Translations under genes and position numbers: made by a program
Assembly (NCBI GenBank): GCA_019084435.1
Contig: JAHRFV010000237.1
Location: 1 to 21,363 of the forward strand
DNA length: 21,363 nt
Direction of reading: 5' to 3'
Origin: Dethiosulfatibacter sp.
GTDB taxonomy: Bacteria; Bacillota_A; Clostridia; Tissierellales; Dethiosulfatibacteraceae
Notes under the pieces: model-generated
The model's database searches: none
Told to the model about the DNA's origin: nothing
Seen by the model: the letters and a program-made list of their open reading frames with translations, nothing else
In this document: positions 6,114 to 15,296 of the stretch, piece after piece
How positions within the stretch are numbered: the first letter of the stretch is position 1
How the letters are laid out: every line of letters begins with the position of its first letter

Positions 6114-7634
6114 ATGAAATTTTCGGAAAAACTGGATTTTTTGATGAACATGACGAAAACAAGTAACAGCTTATTGTCTTTAAATACAACTTTAGATGCA
6201 TCCTATATCAGCAGGTTGAGAAATGGGAAACGTAAGCCTGTCAAAAGGGGTGATTATATAGACAAGATGGCCTCATATTTCTCTAAAAACCTAAACGAAA
6301 AATATCAATTGACATCACTGCAGGACGCTATGGGATTGAAAGCGAACCTGCCAAAGAATCAGGACAATCTTAGTGTGTTGATATCTGAATGGCTCCGAGA
6401 CGATAGTGATGAAAAAACAAGCTCACTCGAAGGATTTTTGGACGAGTTCACCAACTTTAGATTCAGCAAGTCGAATGCTACCAGTGATGGACTAAGTGAA
6501 ATCATCAAGATTGATCAAAAAGACACAGAGGCCTACTACGGCATTAACGGGAAACGCCAGGTTGTTATTTCCTTTCTTTCTAATGTAATAATGAGCAACA
6601 AGAAACAAACACTTTTGTTGTTCAGTGATGAAAATATGGAATGGCTCACAGGAAGTGCTGAGTTTACAATGCAATGGTCTGCCCTTATGAAACAGGTCAT
6701 TATGAAGGGAAACAGAATCAAGATCATACATACCGTCAGTAGGGACCTGGATGAGATGCTGTCTGCAGTTGCCAAATGGATGCCTCTCTACATGACAGGG
6801 GCAATAGAACCCTATTATTATCCTAAAAAAAGAGACGGCGTTTTTAGAAGGACCCTGTTTGTATCACCAGATGTCGTAGCAGTATCAGGATCTTCATTTG
6901 GAGAATCACAGGACGGAGGATCCAATCTTTTTACGAGAAAAAGAGAAATAATTGACGGTTTAAAGGAAGAGTTTGAGGCGTTCCTTACTGTGTGCAGACC
7001 TTTGATGAAAATTTTCACTCCGCAAAACAGGGAAGTATATTTTCAAATCCTTTCTGAATTTGAAAAAGAATCATATAACACCATCATCAAATCAGAACCA
7101 TTGTCGATTATGAGCATGCCGGCTATACTCATCGACAAAATAAGCGCTAGGCTCGATGAGACTCAACGCAAGATGGTCAGAGAATACTATCATCTCAGAA
7201 CCCAAAATTTTGTCAAACTGGTAAAAACCAATAAGATCCACGAAATCATCAAGATTCCGGAACAAAACGATTTGCATAATGGTACTGTCATGTACCCCTT
7301 TACAGATATGGTACAACAAGGCGATATTTATTACACAATAGAAGATTTTAAGGCTCACATCACTAATATAATTTTATTGTTGGAAACTTATAAAAACTAT
7401 TCGGTGCATATTGAAGAAAATCCTGACGATATCAAAAGTGTTATAGTGGCAAAAGAAAATCTAGGTGTTTTGGTGGCAAAACCCATTAAACCCTCTGTCT
7501 TTCTGGCAATAAACGAAAGCAATCTGACAGTAGCTCTCTGGGATTATTTGAATGATAAAATCAAAAAACAAAATAACGCTAAAGATAATAAAAAAACAAC
7601 AATAGAGCGACTAAAAAAGCTCATCCAAGGGTAA
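6114..7634 (+). CDS. HTH (XRE-like) transcriptional regulator with a large C-terminal sensor region
   Basis: This is a 506-residue cytosolic protein. The first ~60 residues look like a degenerate XRE/Cro-type helix-turn-helix, with a recognition region at LDASYISRLRNGKRKPVKRG. The next 440 residues are unlike short phage repressors. They contain a strand/helix repeat (RQVVISFLSNVI; TLLLFSDENMEWL; NRIKIIHTVSRDLDEM; RRTLFVSPDVVAVSG) that resembles the ligand-sensing, phospholipase D-like fold found in some bacterial regulators. That reading is inference. The C-terminus is basic and probably coiled (KKQNNAKDNKKTTIERLKKL). The gene has its own promoter, overlaps the ABC transporter ATPase gene tail to tail by 14 bases, and is divergent from a small unknown gene. 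A role in controlling the ABC operon, itself or the small gene is likely from position only. Confidence 0.75.
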   Translation: MKFSEKLDFLMNMTKTSNSLLSLNTTLDASYISRLRNGKRKPVKRGDYIDKMASYFSKNLNEKYQLTSLQDAMGLKANLPKNQDNLSVLISEWLRDDSDEKTSSLEGFLDEFTNFRFSKSNATSDGLSEIIKIDQKDTEAYYGINGKRQVVISFLSNVIMSNKKQTLLLFSDENMEWLTGSAEFTMQWSALMKQVIMKGNRIKIIHTVSRDLDEMLSAVAKWMPLYMTGAIEPYYYPKKRDGVFRRTLFVSPDVVAVSGSSFGESQDGGSNLFTRKREIIDGLKEEFEAFLTVCRPLMKIFTPQNREVYFQILSEFEKESYNTIIKSEPLSIMSMPAILIDKISARLDETQRKMVREYYHLRTQNFVKLVKTNKIHEIIKIPEQNDLHNGTVMYPFTDMVQQGDIYYTIEDFKAHITNIILLLETYKNYSVHIEENPDDIKSVIVAKENLGVLVAKPIKPSVFLAINESNLTVALWDYLNDKIKKQNNAKDNKKTTIERLKKLIQG

Positions 7635-8286
7635 GAACACCATTACTCAATCGGTAACATTTATCGGAGATATAATTCGCTTCAGTTTCGTCGTGTGTAA
7701 TATAAATCAGAGTGGTCTCGAATTCTCGGGTCACTCTTTTTATCATCTCCAGCATTTTACCCTTAAGAACACTATCAAGATTGGTCAATGGTTCATCCAT
7801 CAGCATCAGTTTGGGTCTGGAGGCCAAGGCTCTAGCAATCGAGACCCTACGGGCTTCCCCTCCTGACAACCTTGAAGGATAGGCCTTCAATAAAGGTCGA
7901 ATCTCCATTTCATCGATGACCAAATCTACGAACTCATGGATATCTTTGATATCATTTTTTTGCGTGGCAAACATAATATTACTCAAAACGTCCATGTGTG
8001 GCCACAATGCAGGATTTTGAAATACTACCCCAAGATTTCTGTGGAATGGCGGAACAGATTTTTTCGCGCTGGTGACTAGCTTGTCTTCAAGATAGATTTC
8101 TCCGCTATCAGGGATTTCAAGACCGGTAATCAATCTGAATAGCGTAGTTTTGCCACTACCGGATGGTCCCATTAAAGCAATCGAATCACCTGACATTACT
8201 TCAAAAGAGATATTATCCAGAATTTTCTGATTTCCATAGCTTTTGTTGAGTTGAATTATTTTTAAAAGAACTGATGATTGATTCAT
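7621..8286 (-). CDS. ABC transporter ATP-binding protein
   Basis: This 221-residue ATPase energises the importer encoded by the two genes upstream of it. Visible motifs are Walker A GPSGSGKT (40-47), the Q-loop VVFQNPALWPH (about 88-98), signature LSGGEARR (about 139-146), Walker B LMLMDEP, and H-loop ITHDE. It belongs to the iron/thiamine/putrescine-type family but lacks the C-terminal TOBE extension of the longer members (usual length 340-370). Its start overlaps the permease stop by 4 bases, and its 3' end overlaps the convergent regulator gene by 14 bases, leaving no room for a terminator between them. The substrate cannot be read from this subunit. Confidence 0.92.
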   Translation of the reverse strand: MNQSSVLLKIIQLNKSYGNQKILDNISFEVMSGDSIALMGPSGSGKTTLFRLITGLEIPDSGEIYLEDKLVTSAKKSVPPFHRNLGVVFQNPALWPHMDVLSNIMFATQKNDIKDIHEFVDLVIDEMEIRPLLKAYPSRLSGGEARRVSIARALASRPKLMLMDEPLTNLDSVLKGKMLEMIKRVTREFETTLIYITHDETEANYISDKCYRLSNGVLTLG

Positions 8287-9698
8287 CGGTCACCTCCCGT
8301 TTTCCTAAATAATCTGTATACAATTAAACCGATTGACAAAGACGAGACCAGCATAGTCAGACACAGACCGGCTATCATCTGCGAGGATCCATAATGCATA
8401 TAATTGTAGATTCTCATTGTCAGTGTGGTTCTCCCCGGTGGTGACACTAGCAGTGTGGCTCCAAGCTCTCCTGTTGTCAGAATGAAGACAACCAGAAATG
8501 CAGCTATGATACCGGGTAGCATCATAGGAAGATAGACTCTGACAAATCCGTGTATCCTGTTTTTTTGGAACACGGAAGCGCTATCCAGAAGTCCCTGATC
8601 CATTCTCTTTAGCTGCACAGACATAGTAATAAATGCTAGTGGTGCAAAGCGTATCATATTAGCCAAAACAGGCATCCATAGGGTTCCATAAATCAACCCC
8701 ATTCCCGGCTGGCTGAAAAGTGTCACAAGACCTATTCCTACCAAAGGCGCAGGGATGGCCAATGGGATTAGGATGCATACCCACATGGGAAGCCTGTATC
8801 TGCTCTCTACTCTATCAACATTTTTCGCCAGAAACAAAGCAACAATGACAGACAAGGTTGCGGTTAAAGTGGATAACAGAAGAGTAAAGCCAAGCTCACG
8901 GCGGGCTTGGAGGATAGAAATCCAGATATTTGATGGTGTGGCTACCTTTATAATCAATGAAACCACAGGTATGGAAATCTGTACAATCAATATGGCGAGA
9001 GCAAAAATCTGAAGGATTCTGAACCATATAGGCATAACTAATGGCAAAGACTCCTTGGTCTGGCCTTTTCTGAGTCCTATCATCAATTTTTTTGAGTAAT
9101 TGGATGCATAAACTATCATGATTGTTGCAACCCCTATCATCGGCAATGACAATATGAATGGCTCAAAAGGATGATTGGTGGCGCTGTATTTTGCAAAAAT
9201 TTCTAAGGAAAAGATATTGACGAAAAATAGTGATGGAACACTGAAATCGTGAATAGTCCATAAAAATGCGAAAACCATCCCAGAAATCATTGCAGGCAAA
9301 GCAATTGGAAGGATAATAGTCTTCATAACAATAGAATCTCTATTCAAAGTCCTACCAGCCTCGACCATGGCATCCTCCACCAGATAGAAACCAAGCAGTG
9401 AGAATCCAAGACCCATTGGGAGCAAAGCCATGACCATGACCCATAGGCTGGCAGCTAATCCCTCAATACCATATCGGTAAAACAAATCAGCCCATGCCAA
9501 GGCGTGGACATAAGGGGGCACAAAAACCATGACACAGCTTAAAATAAACAGTGGCTTCAATAGACGTGTCAATGTGTTTTGCCTGAATGTCCATAACACA
9601 CTGGCAGCCAATGCACCATTAATCATGACCAGTGCACCGGTTCCTGCGCTGTAAAACAATGTTCTCAGAAAAAGAATCAATTGCCTTGTTCCTATCAT
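8283..9698 (-). CDS. ABC transporter permease, fused two-domain type
   Basis: This 471-residue integral membrane protein carries two binding-protein-dependent transport domains in one chain, as in FbpB/ThiP-type importers. The cytoplasmic EAA-type loops are EAGRTLNRDSIVMKTIILPI in the first half and LDSASVFQKNRIHGFVRVYL in the second, each followed by the expected hydrophobic helices. Many hydrophobic segments are evident, about 11-12 in all. It starts 10 bases after the lipoprotein stop, with AGGT about 8 bases before the ATG, and overlaps the ATPase gene by 4 bases. It is slightly shorter than typical fused permeases (500-580) because its N-terminal region is short; both domains appear intact. 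Confidence 0.9.
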   Translation of the reverse strand: MIGTRQLILFLRTLFYSAGTGALVMINGALAASVLWTFRQNTLTRLLKPLFILSCVMVFVPPYVHALAWADLFYRYGIEGLAASLWVMVMALLPMGLGFSLLGFYLVEDAMVEAGRTLNRDSIVMKTIILPIALPAMISGMVFAFLWTIHDFSVPSLFFVNIFSLEIFAKYSATNHPFEPFILSLPMIGVATIMIVYASNYSKKLMIGLRKGQTKESLPLVMPIWFRILQIFALAILIVQISIPVVSLIIKVATPSNIWISILQARRELGFTLLLSTLTATLSVIVALFLAKNVDRVESRYRLPMWVCILIPLAIPAPLVGIGLVTLFSQPGMGLIYGTLWMPVLANMIRFAPLAFITMSVQLKRMDQGLLDSASVFQKNRIHGFVRVYLPMMLPGIIAAFLVVFILTTGELGATLLVSPPGRTTLTMRIYNYMHYGSSQMIAGLCLTMLVSSLSIGLIVYRLFRKTGGDR

Positions 9699-9708
9699 GC
9701 AAATCTAC

Positions 9709-10731
9709 CTACTTCACAAAAATCTCAGTCATTTGCTCGTTGACCATATCCCTATAATCGAAAATCTCTTCGAATGTTACATTCATATTCTTAATTTCAC
9801 CCTTTGGAATACAGGCTGTCTCAATGTCAATTGGTCTAACCGGTATATGGCTCCAACCCCTTTCAATGAGCTTTTTCTCCATTTCCTTGGAAAGCAAATA
9901 GTCGATCAATACTTTAGCCTCTTCAGGATTAGGACCACTCTTAACCATTGCCACCGTATTGGGAATAACCAGTGTACCCATATCATCCTGATCTGGAATA
10001 ATGACCTTCACCGGATCCCCCTTATTGACAGATATGCAGGCATCATCGGTGTCGGTTAAAGCAAAGGCTATCTGACCTGCAGCAACCATATCCCGAGTCA
10101 CAGAATTGCCATCAACCACCTTGACACCTCTAGCTTCAATTTGCTCAAAAAAGTCCCTAGCTTCTTCCTCTCCAAGATAGGCGTAAAGTGCAGCAGCCTG
10201 GGTCATTGTTGTTCCAAACATGGGCTGAGCTATAGCCATCTGAGACGGGTCTCTATCTGGATCCAGAAAATCAAAGATTGAGGTTGGGTACTCGTCAGGT
10301 GTCAAGAGGTCAGTATTGACAAAAATAACCCTTGCCCTTCCTGCGTAACCGGTCCAAAGATTATCAGGATCCTTGTAGATCGATGGAATATCACTAGCAG
10401 AAGGCGAAGCATACGGTGTCAGAACACCTTCATTGGCCAGAACGATTGTCATGATAAACTCACCACTCCAGAAAACATCCGCTTGAGGCTTGTCTTTTTC
10501 AGCGATAACCCTATTTGCCAGACCTACAGTTTTTGTGGCCTCAACATCAAATACAGGCTTGACCTTTATTCCTGTCTCTTCCTCAAATTCCTTCAAGATA
10601 TCCTCTGCAAAAATCTGGTCCACCGAGGTGTAGATGACAACCTCTTTACCCTTTGTACCACAGGAACTCAACATCATCACTAATATCAAAACAACACATA
10701 AAATCACTGACACTTTTCTCCTAACCTTCAT
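9709..10731 (-). CDS. ABC transporter substrate-binding lipoprotein
   Basis: This 340-residue protein has a signal peptide ending in a lipobox LSSC (Cys24), so it is anchored to the outer face of the membrane. The mature part has the fold of the FbpA/AfuA/PotD-like class: KEVVIYTSVDQIFAEDILKE, KPQADVFWSGE, GRARVIFVNTDLL, and a final IDYLLSKEMEKKL. The start at 10731 is preferred over 10752 because AAAGGTGG lies 7-8 bases upstream and the protein then begins MKVRRK, a normal signal-peptide n-region. Where ferric-binding proteins of this class have a paired Tyr, this one reads AFALTDTDDACISV, so direct Fe(III) binding is doubtful. Anionic ligands such as phosphonates or sugar phosphates are other known substrates of the class. 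It is the first gene of the operon. Confidence 0.88.
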   Translation of the reverse strand: MKVRRKVSVILCVVLILVMMLSSCGTKGKEVVIYTSVDQIFAEDILKEFEEETGIKVKPVFDVEATKTVGLANRVIAEKDKPQADVFWSGEFIMTIVLANEGVLTPYASPSASDIPSIYKDPDNLWTGYAGRARVIFVNTDLLTPDEYPTSIFDFLDPDRDPSQMAIAQPMFGTTMTQAAALYAYLGEEEARDFFEQIEARGVKVVDGNSVTRDMVAAGQIAFALTDTDDACISVNKGDPVKVIIPDQDDMGTLVIPNTVAMVKSGPNPEEAKVLIDYLLSKEMEKKLIERGWSHIPVRPIDIETACIPKGEIKNMNVTFEEIFDYRDMVNEQMTEIFVK

Positions 10732-10775
10732 ACCCGATCCACCTTTCATCATATTAATGAATATTAATTACTCAT

Positions 10776-10781
10776 ATTATA
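10776..10781 (-). promoter_or_regulatory. -10 element of the ABC transporter operon
   Basis: TATAAT on the minus strand lies about 45 bases before the lipoprotein start; the -35 position is weak. Just downstream, ATTAAT-GAAT-ATTAAT (10753-10768) is an inverted repeat that could be an operator in the 5' untranslated region. Confidence 0.45.
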
Positions 10782-10824
10782 CCCCAAAATAATGAATTGA
10801 TGCACTTTAAACTAAAGTATAAAC

Positions 10825-10853
10825 AAAAAAATGCAACACATTTCGTGTCGCAT
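10825..10853 (-). terminator. pyrG terminator
   Basis: On the minus strand, ATGCGACAC (10853-10845) pairs with GTGTTGCAT (10839-10831) around a 5-base loop, one pair being G-U, and a run of T follows. It lies about 30 bases after the pyrG stop and separates pyrG from the ABC operon. Confidence 0.85.
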
Positions 10854-10882
10854 GATTTGCATGTTATGTATCATAGTTTCTT

Positions 10883-12499
<1,617 letters not shown>

Positions 12500-12511
12500 T
12501 CAAAATAAAAT

Positions 12512-12546
12512 AAGGACCAAAAAAAGGGGTTTTTTTTTAAGTCCTT
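12512..12546 (-). terminator. Leader hairpin/terminator upstream of pyrG (possible attenuator)
   Basis: In the minus-strand transcript AAGGAC (12546-12541) pairs with GTCCTT (12517-12512). Inside, a 9-base A run faces a 7-base T run around a CCCC loop. The T-rich stretch ATTTTATTTT follows at once, then the pyrG ribosome binding site. Gram-positive pyrG genes are often controlled by a leader terminator responding to CTP; this one sits in the same place. Confidence 0.6.
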
Positions 12547-12577
12547 AACGCATTCAAATCAATTTATTAACATAACG

Positions 12578-12606
12578 ATTATATATGGTTGGGGTAGCTT
12601 CGTCAA
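12578..12606 (-). promoter_or_regulatory. pyrG promoter
   Basis: On the minus strand TTGACG (12606-12601) and TATAAT (12583-12578) are separated by exactly 17 bases, a near-consensus vegetative promoter. Start is expected near 12571, giving a leader of about 85 bases. The -35 box ends 3 bases from the direct-repeat array. Confidence 0.85.
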
Positions 12607-12608
12607 GT

Positions 12609-12700
12609 GGAAAAAATAACCGAATGAAAATAAGAAAAATGACCGAATGAAAAGAAGGAAAACTACCGGATGAAAGTTGCAAAAATAACCGATTTGCTTT
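12609..12700 (+). repeat. Four direct repeats with a 23-bp period
   Basis: The core CCGAATGAA begins at 12620 and 12643, recurs as CCGGATGAA at 12666, and as a decayed CCGATTTGC at 12689; all steps are exactly 23 bases. Each core is preceded by an A-rich block ending in AAAAATAA, AAAAATGA, GAAAACTA and AAAAATAA. There is no unique spacer sequence between copies. The array lies between the pyrG promoter and the start of the ATPase gene. Confidence 0.8.
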
Positions 12701-12726
12701 ATAATAGGGTTGAGGTGACTAACAAA

Positions 12727-14001
12727 ATGGATAATCAAAAATATTTACCAAGAATAATTGATGAAGTAATAGAAAAGTATTTAAATACATTTGGAGCTGT
12801 ATGTATAGAGGGTGCTAAATGGTGCGGTAAAACCTGGACAGCAAACATTCATAGTAACAGCAGAATATACTTAGGAGACCCTTCTGGAAATTTTCAAAAT
12901 AAGTCACTAGCAAAAATAGATCCAAAATTAGTGCTAGAAGGAGATTCACCAAGGTTAATAGATGAATGGCAAGAGGTTCCTGAGATATGGGACGCTGTAA
13001 GATTTGAAGTAGATCAAAGAGGGAAAAAAGGTCAATTTATTTTAACAGGTTCAGCTACTCCTGCTCAAAAAGGTATATTACATAGTGGTGCAGGTAGAAT
13101 AGCAACGTTAAGAATGAGGCCTATGTCTTTATATGAATCAAGAGATTCATCAGGACAGATTTCATTTGAAGATATTTGTAATGAAAGATATAAAAACATA
13201 GCTATAAATGAGATAAGGTTAGACAGACTTATAATGTTGATAATAAGAGGTGGATGGCCAGGAAGCATAGATAGTAAGGAGTCAGAATATACGATTATAG
13301 CAAAAGAATACTTGAATGCTATTATTAATCATGATATCTACAGACTTGAAGGTATTAACAGGAATACTCGAAAAATGAACCTACTACTTAAATCTTTAGC
13401 AAGAAACGAAAGTACTACAGCATCAATCAACACATTAAAAAAAGATATTAAAGAAACAGATGAAGAAGATTTAGATAATGATACAATTTCGCTCTATTTG
13501 ACTCTATTTGAAAGAATGTTCCTAATCGAAAATCAAAAGGCCTTTTCTTCAAACATTAGATCTTCAACTAGGATAAAACAGTTAGATAAAAGGCATTTTG
13601 TTGATCCATCATTAGCATGTGCATTACTTAATGCATCAGAGGATATGCTTATAAACGATTTAAATACATTAGGTTTTCTATTCGAAGCTTTATGTGAGAG
13701 AGATTTAAGAATTTATGCTGAATCATTTAATGCAAAAATATATCACTATCAAGATTATGATGGAGATGAAATCGATTCTGTTGTTGAGTTAGACAATGGA
13801 GACTGGGTTGCCATAGAAATAAAACTTGGAAGCAATCAAATTGATGAAGCGGCGATTAACTTGTTAAAAATAAAAAATAAAATCAAAAATGATGGAGGTA
13901 AGCCTCCAAAGGTTCTTTGTGTAGTTTGTGGAATATGTAAGGCCGCTTACTTAAGAGATGATGGAGTGTATGTTATGCCAATAACAGCATTAAAAAATTA
14001 A
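12727..14001 (+). CDS. AAA-type ATPase with DUF4143-like C-terminal region
   Basis: This 424-residue protein has an N-terminal P-loop ATPase: Walker A GAKWCGKT (29-36), Walker B-like RLIDEWQEVP (76-85), sensor strand FILTGSA (104-110), then the family's GAGRIATLRMRPMSLYES and GGWPGSI. The second half matches the DUF4143 type and ends in a PD-(D/E)XK-like pattern, EIDSVVELDNGDWVAIEIKLG. Such ATPases are frequent, often mobile and mostly uncharacterised. I took the ATG at 12727 because GAGGTG lies 9 bases upstream and the protein then begins MDNQKYLPRIID, as usual; an in-frame ATG at 12670 falls inside the direct repeats. The gene is AT-rich compared with neighbours, stands alone and looks acquired. 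Function is not known. Confidence 0.85.
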   Translation: MDNQKYLPRIIDEVIEKYLNTFGAVCIEGAKWCGKTWTANIHSNSRIYLGDPSGNFQNKSLAKIDPKLVLEGDSPRLIDEWQEVPEIWDAVRFEVDQRGKKGQFILTGSATPAQKGILHSGAGRIATLRMRPMSLYESRDSSGQISFEDICNERYKNIAINEIRLDRLIMLIIRGGWPGSIDSKESEYTIIAKEYLNAIINHDIYRLEGINRNTRKMNLLLKSLARNESTTASINTLKKDIKETDEEDLDNDTISLYLTLFERMFLIENQKAFSSNIRSSTRIKQLDKRHFVDPSLACALLNASEDMLINDLNTLGFLFEALCERDLRIYAESFNAKIYHYQDYDGDEIDSVVELDNGDWVAIEIKLGSNQIDEAAINLLKIKNKIKNDGGKPPKVLCVVCGICKAAYLRDDGVYVMPITALKN

Positions 14002-14020
14002 CACTTTGGAATCACTTAAA

Positions 14021-15112
14021 TCAACAACTCGACACCGGACATCCACAAGAGGTACCGGTCAGATTTGTTCCATTATTGTCGGAATGACAGCGGATACATC
14101 TTCTAGACCTGAAGCTTATCAGCTCTATGTCTGTTGATAGGAATCCTTCTTTTATCGGCTCTTCACGCATCAGATCCGTGCTGAGATATTTTTTATTATC
14201 GTCTGAAAATACGGTGACAACAGTACGCTTGTGACCCAGATCATTTTGGGCTATCAAAGCAGCCAAAAAATTAGCTCCGGAAGAGATTCCGACACCCAGA
14301 CCTAATTGGCCGGCAAGCTTTTGCGCCATTATGATGGCATCTCCATCGTCTACCTCTATTATAGAATCCAGCTCATCCAGCCTTACAATATCAGGAATGA
14401 ATTCGTCAGATATTCCCTGTATTCGGTGCTTACCCACCTTATAGCCAGTTGACATGGTCGGTGAATTGCTTGGTTCCATAGGGTGTATCTTTATAGCCGG
14501 ATTTTGCTCTCTAAGATATTTTCCAATTCCCATGATGGTTCCGCCTGTTCCCACACCGGCAATAAAGGCATCAGGAATCAGATTTTGGTTTCTTAACTGG
14601 TGCCAGATTTCGGGGCCTGTGGACAAATAATGAGCTTCACTGTTATTCTGATTGGAGAACTGGCAGGGTAGGAAGCTGTCTTCCAAGGATTGGGCCAATT
14701 CTTCCGACATGCGGATACTGCCCAAAAAACCACCCTGTTCCTGGCTCACCAGACGAATATCTGCGCCGAAGCTCTTGATTAGGTTGATTCTCTCGGAACT
14801 CATCCAGTCAGGCATGAAAATGGTGACATTATGACCGAGGGCCTTTCCCAATGCAGAAAAAGCAATCCCTGTATTGCCACTTGTCGCCTCTATTATTCTG
14901 GACGATGGTTTGATGTCATTGTTCTCATAAGCCTTCCTTAATATATGAAGGGCCATACGATCCTTAATACTCCCGGTCAGGTTATAGTGTTCGGCTTTTA
15001 CATGGATAGTTCTATCCTCACCCTTATACCGAAACTGTATCTCCAGCAAAGGTGTTCCACCGATCATACATGATAAAAACTGAAACTTGCTGTTCAATTC
15101 TGAACCTGTCAT
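14021..15112 (-). CDS. PLP-dependent cysteine synthase/CBS-family enzyme with Cys-rich tail
   Basis: This 363-residue cytosolic enzyme belongs to the fold-type II PLP family of cysteine synthase and cystathionine beta-synthase. The PLP lysine is Lys50 in [11 protein letters not shown]; the substrate loop is [12 protein letters not shown] (76-87); the phosphate-binding glycine loop is [21 protein letters not shown] precedes the C-terminal part. Ordinary CysK ends near residue 300-310. Here about 50 residues follow, ending in a Cys-rich segment with Cys339, Cys342, His343, Cys356, Cys358 and Cys363, which could bind a metal or carry sulfur. The exact substrate (O-acetylserine, O-phosphoserine or other) is not decided. 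AGGAGG lies 7 bases before the ATG. A -10-like TATAAT lies upstream near 15155-15165 on the minus strand. It is convergent with the ATPase gene, 19 bases apart. Confidence 0.85.
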   Translation of the reverse strand: MTGSELNSKFQFLSCMIGGTPLLEIQFRYKGEDRTIHVKAEHYNLTGSIKDRMALHILRKAYENNDIKPSSRIIEATSGNTGIAFSALGKALGHNVTIFMPDWMSSERINLIKSFGADIRLVSQEQGGFLGSIRMSEELAQSLEDSFLPCQFSNQNNSEAHYLSTGPEIWHQLRNQNLIPDAFIAGVGTGGTIMGIGKYLREQNPAIKIHPMEPSNSPTMSTGYKVGKHRIQGISDEFIPDIVRLDELDSIIEVDDGDAIIMAQKLAGQLGLGVGISSGANFLAALIAQNDLGHKRTVVTVFSDDNKKYLSTDLMREEPIKEGFLSTDIELISFRSRRCIRCHSDNNGTNLTGTSCGCPVSSC

Positions 15113-15191
15113 AATAATACCTCCTGTTTATAAAAAAACCAATTAATAATAAGGATTATATAATAAATAATGAAAATAGAAAAGACATTAT

Positions 15192-15220
15192 TGAAAAACC
15201 GTAACCCGACTGTAATAATA
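15192..15220 (+). promoter_or_regulatory. Probable promoter of the first SLH gene
   Basis: TTGAAA (15192-15197) and AATAAT (15215-15220) each match consensus at five of six bases with a 17-base spacer. A second -10-like TATAAT at 15232-15237 has no good -35. Confidence 0.45.
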
Positions 15221-15296
15221 ACCGTACAATTATAATATATACTGTAAGTGGTAGAAGTTTACACAGTTCCAGACAAATAGCAAGGTTGTGAGAGTA

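Noticed and set aside
9709..10731. Naming the ABC operon fbpABC or afuABC
   Set aside because: The iron-binding Tyr pair is not seen and no Fur-like box was found, so no gene symbol is justified.
12609..12700. CRISPR array
   Set aside because: The 23-bp units are contiguous with no spacers, and no cas gene is present.
14021..14100. CxxCH in the cysteine-synthase tail as a c-type haem site
   Set aside because: The protein has no signal peptide and is cytosolic; haem attachment to CxxCH occurs outside the membrane.
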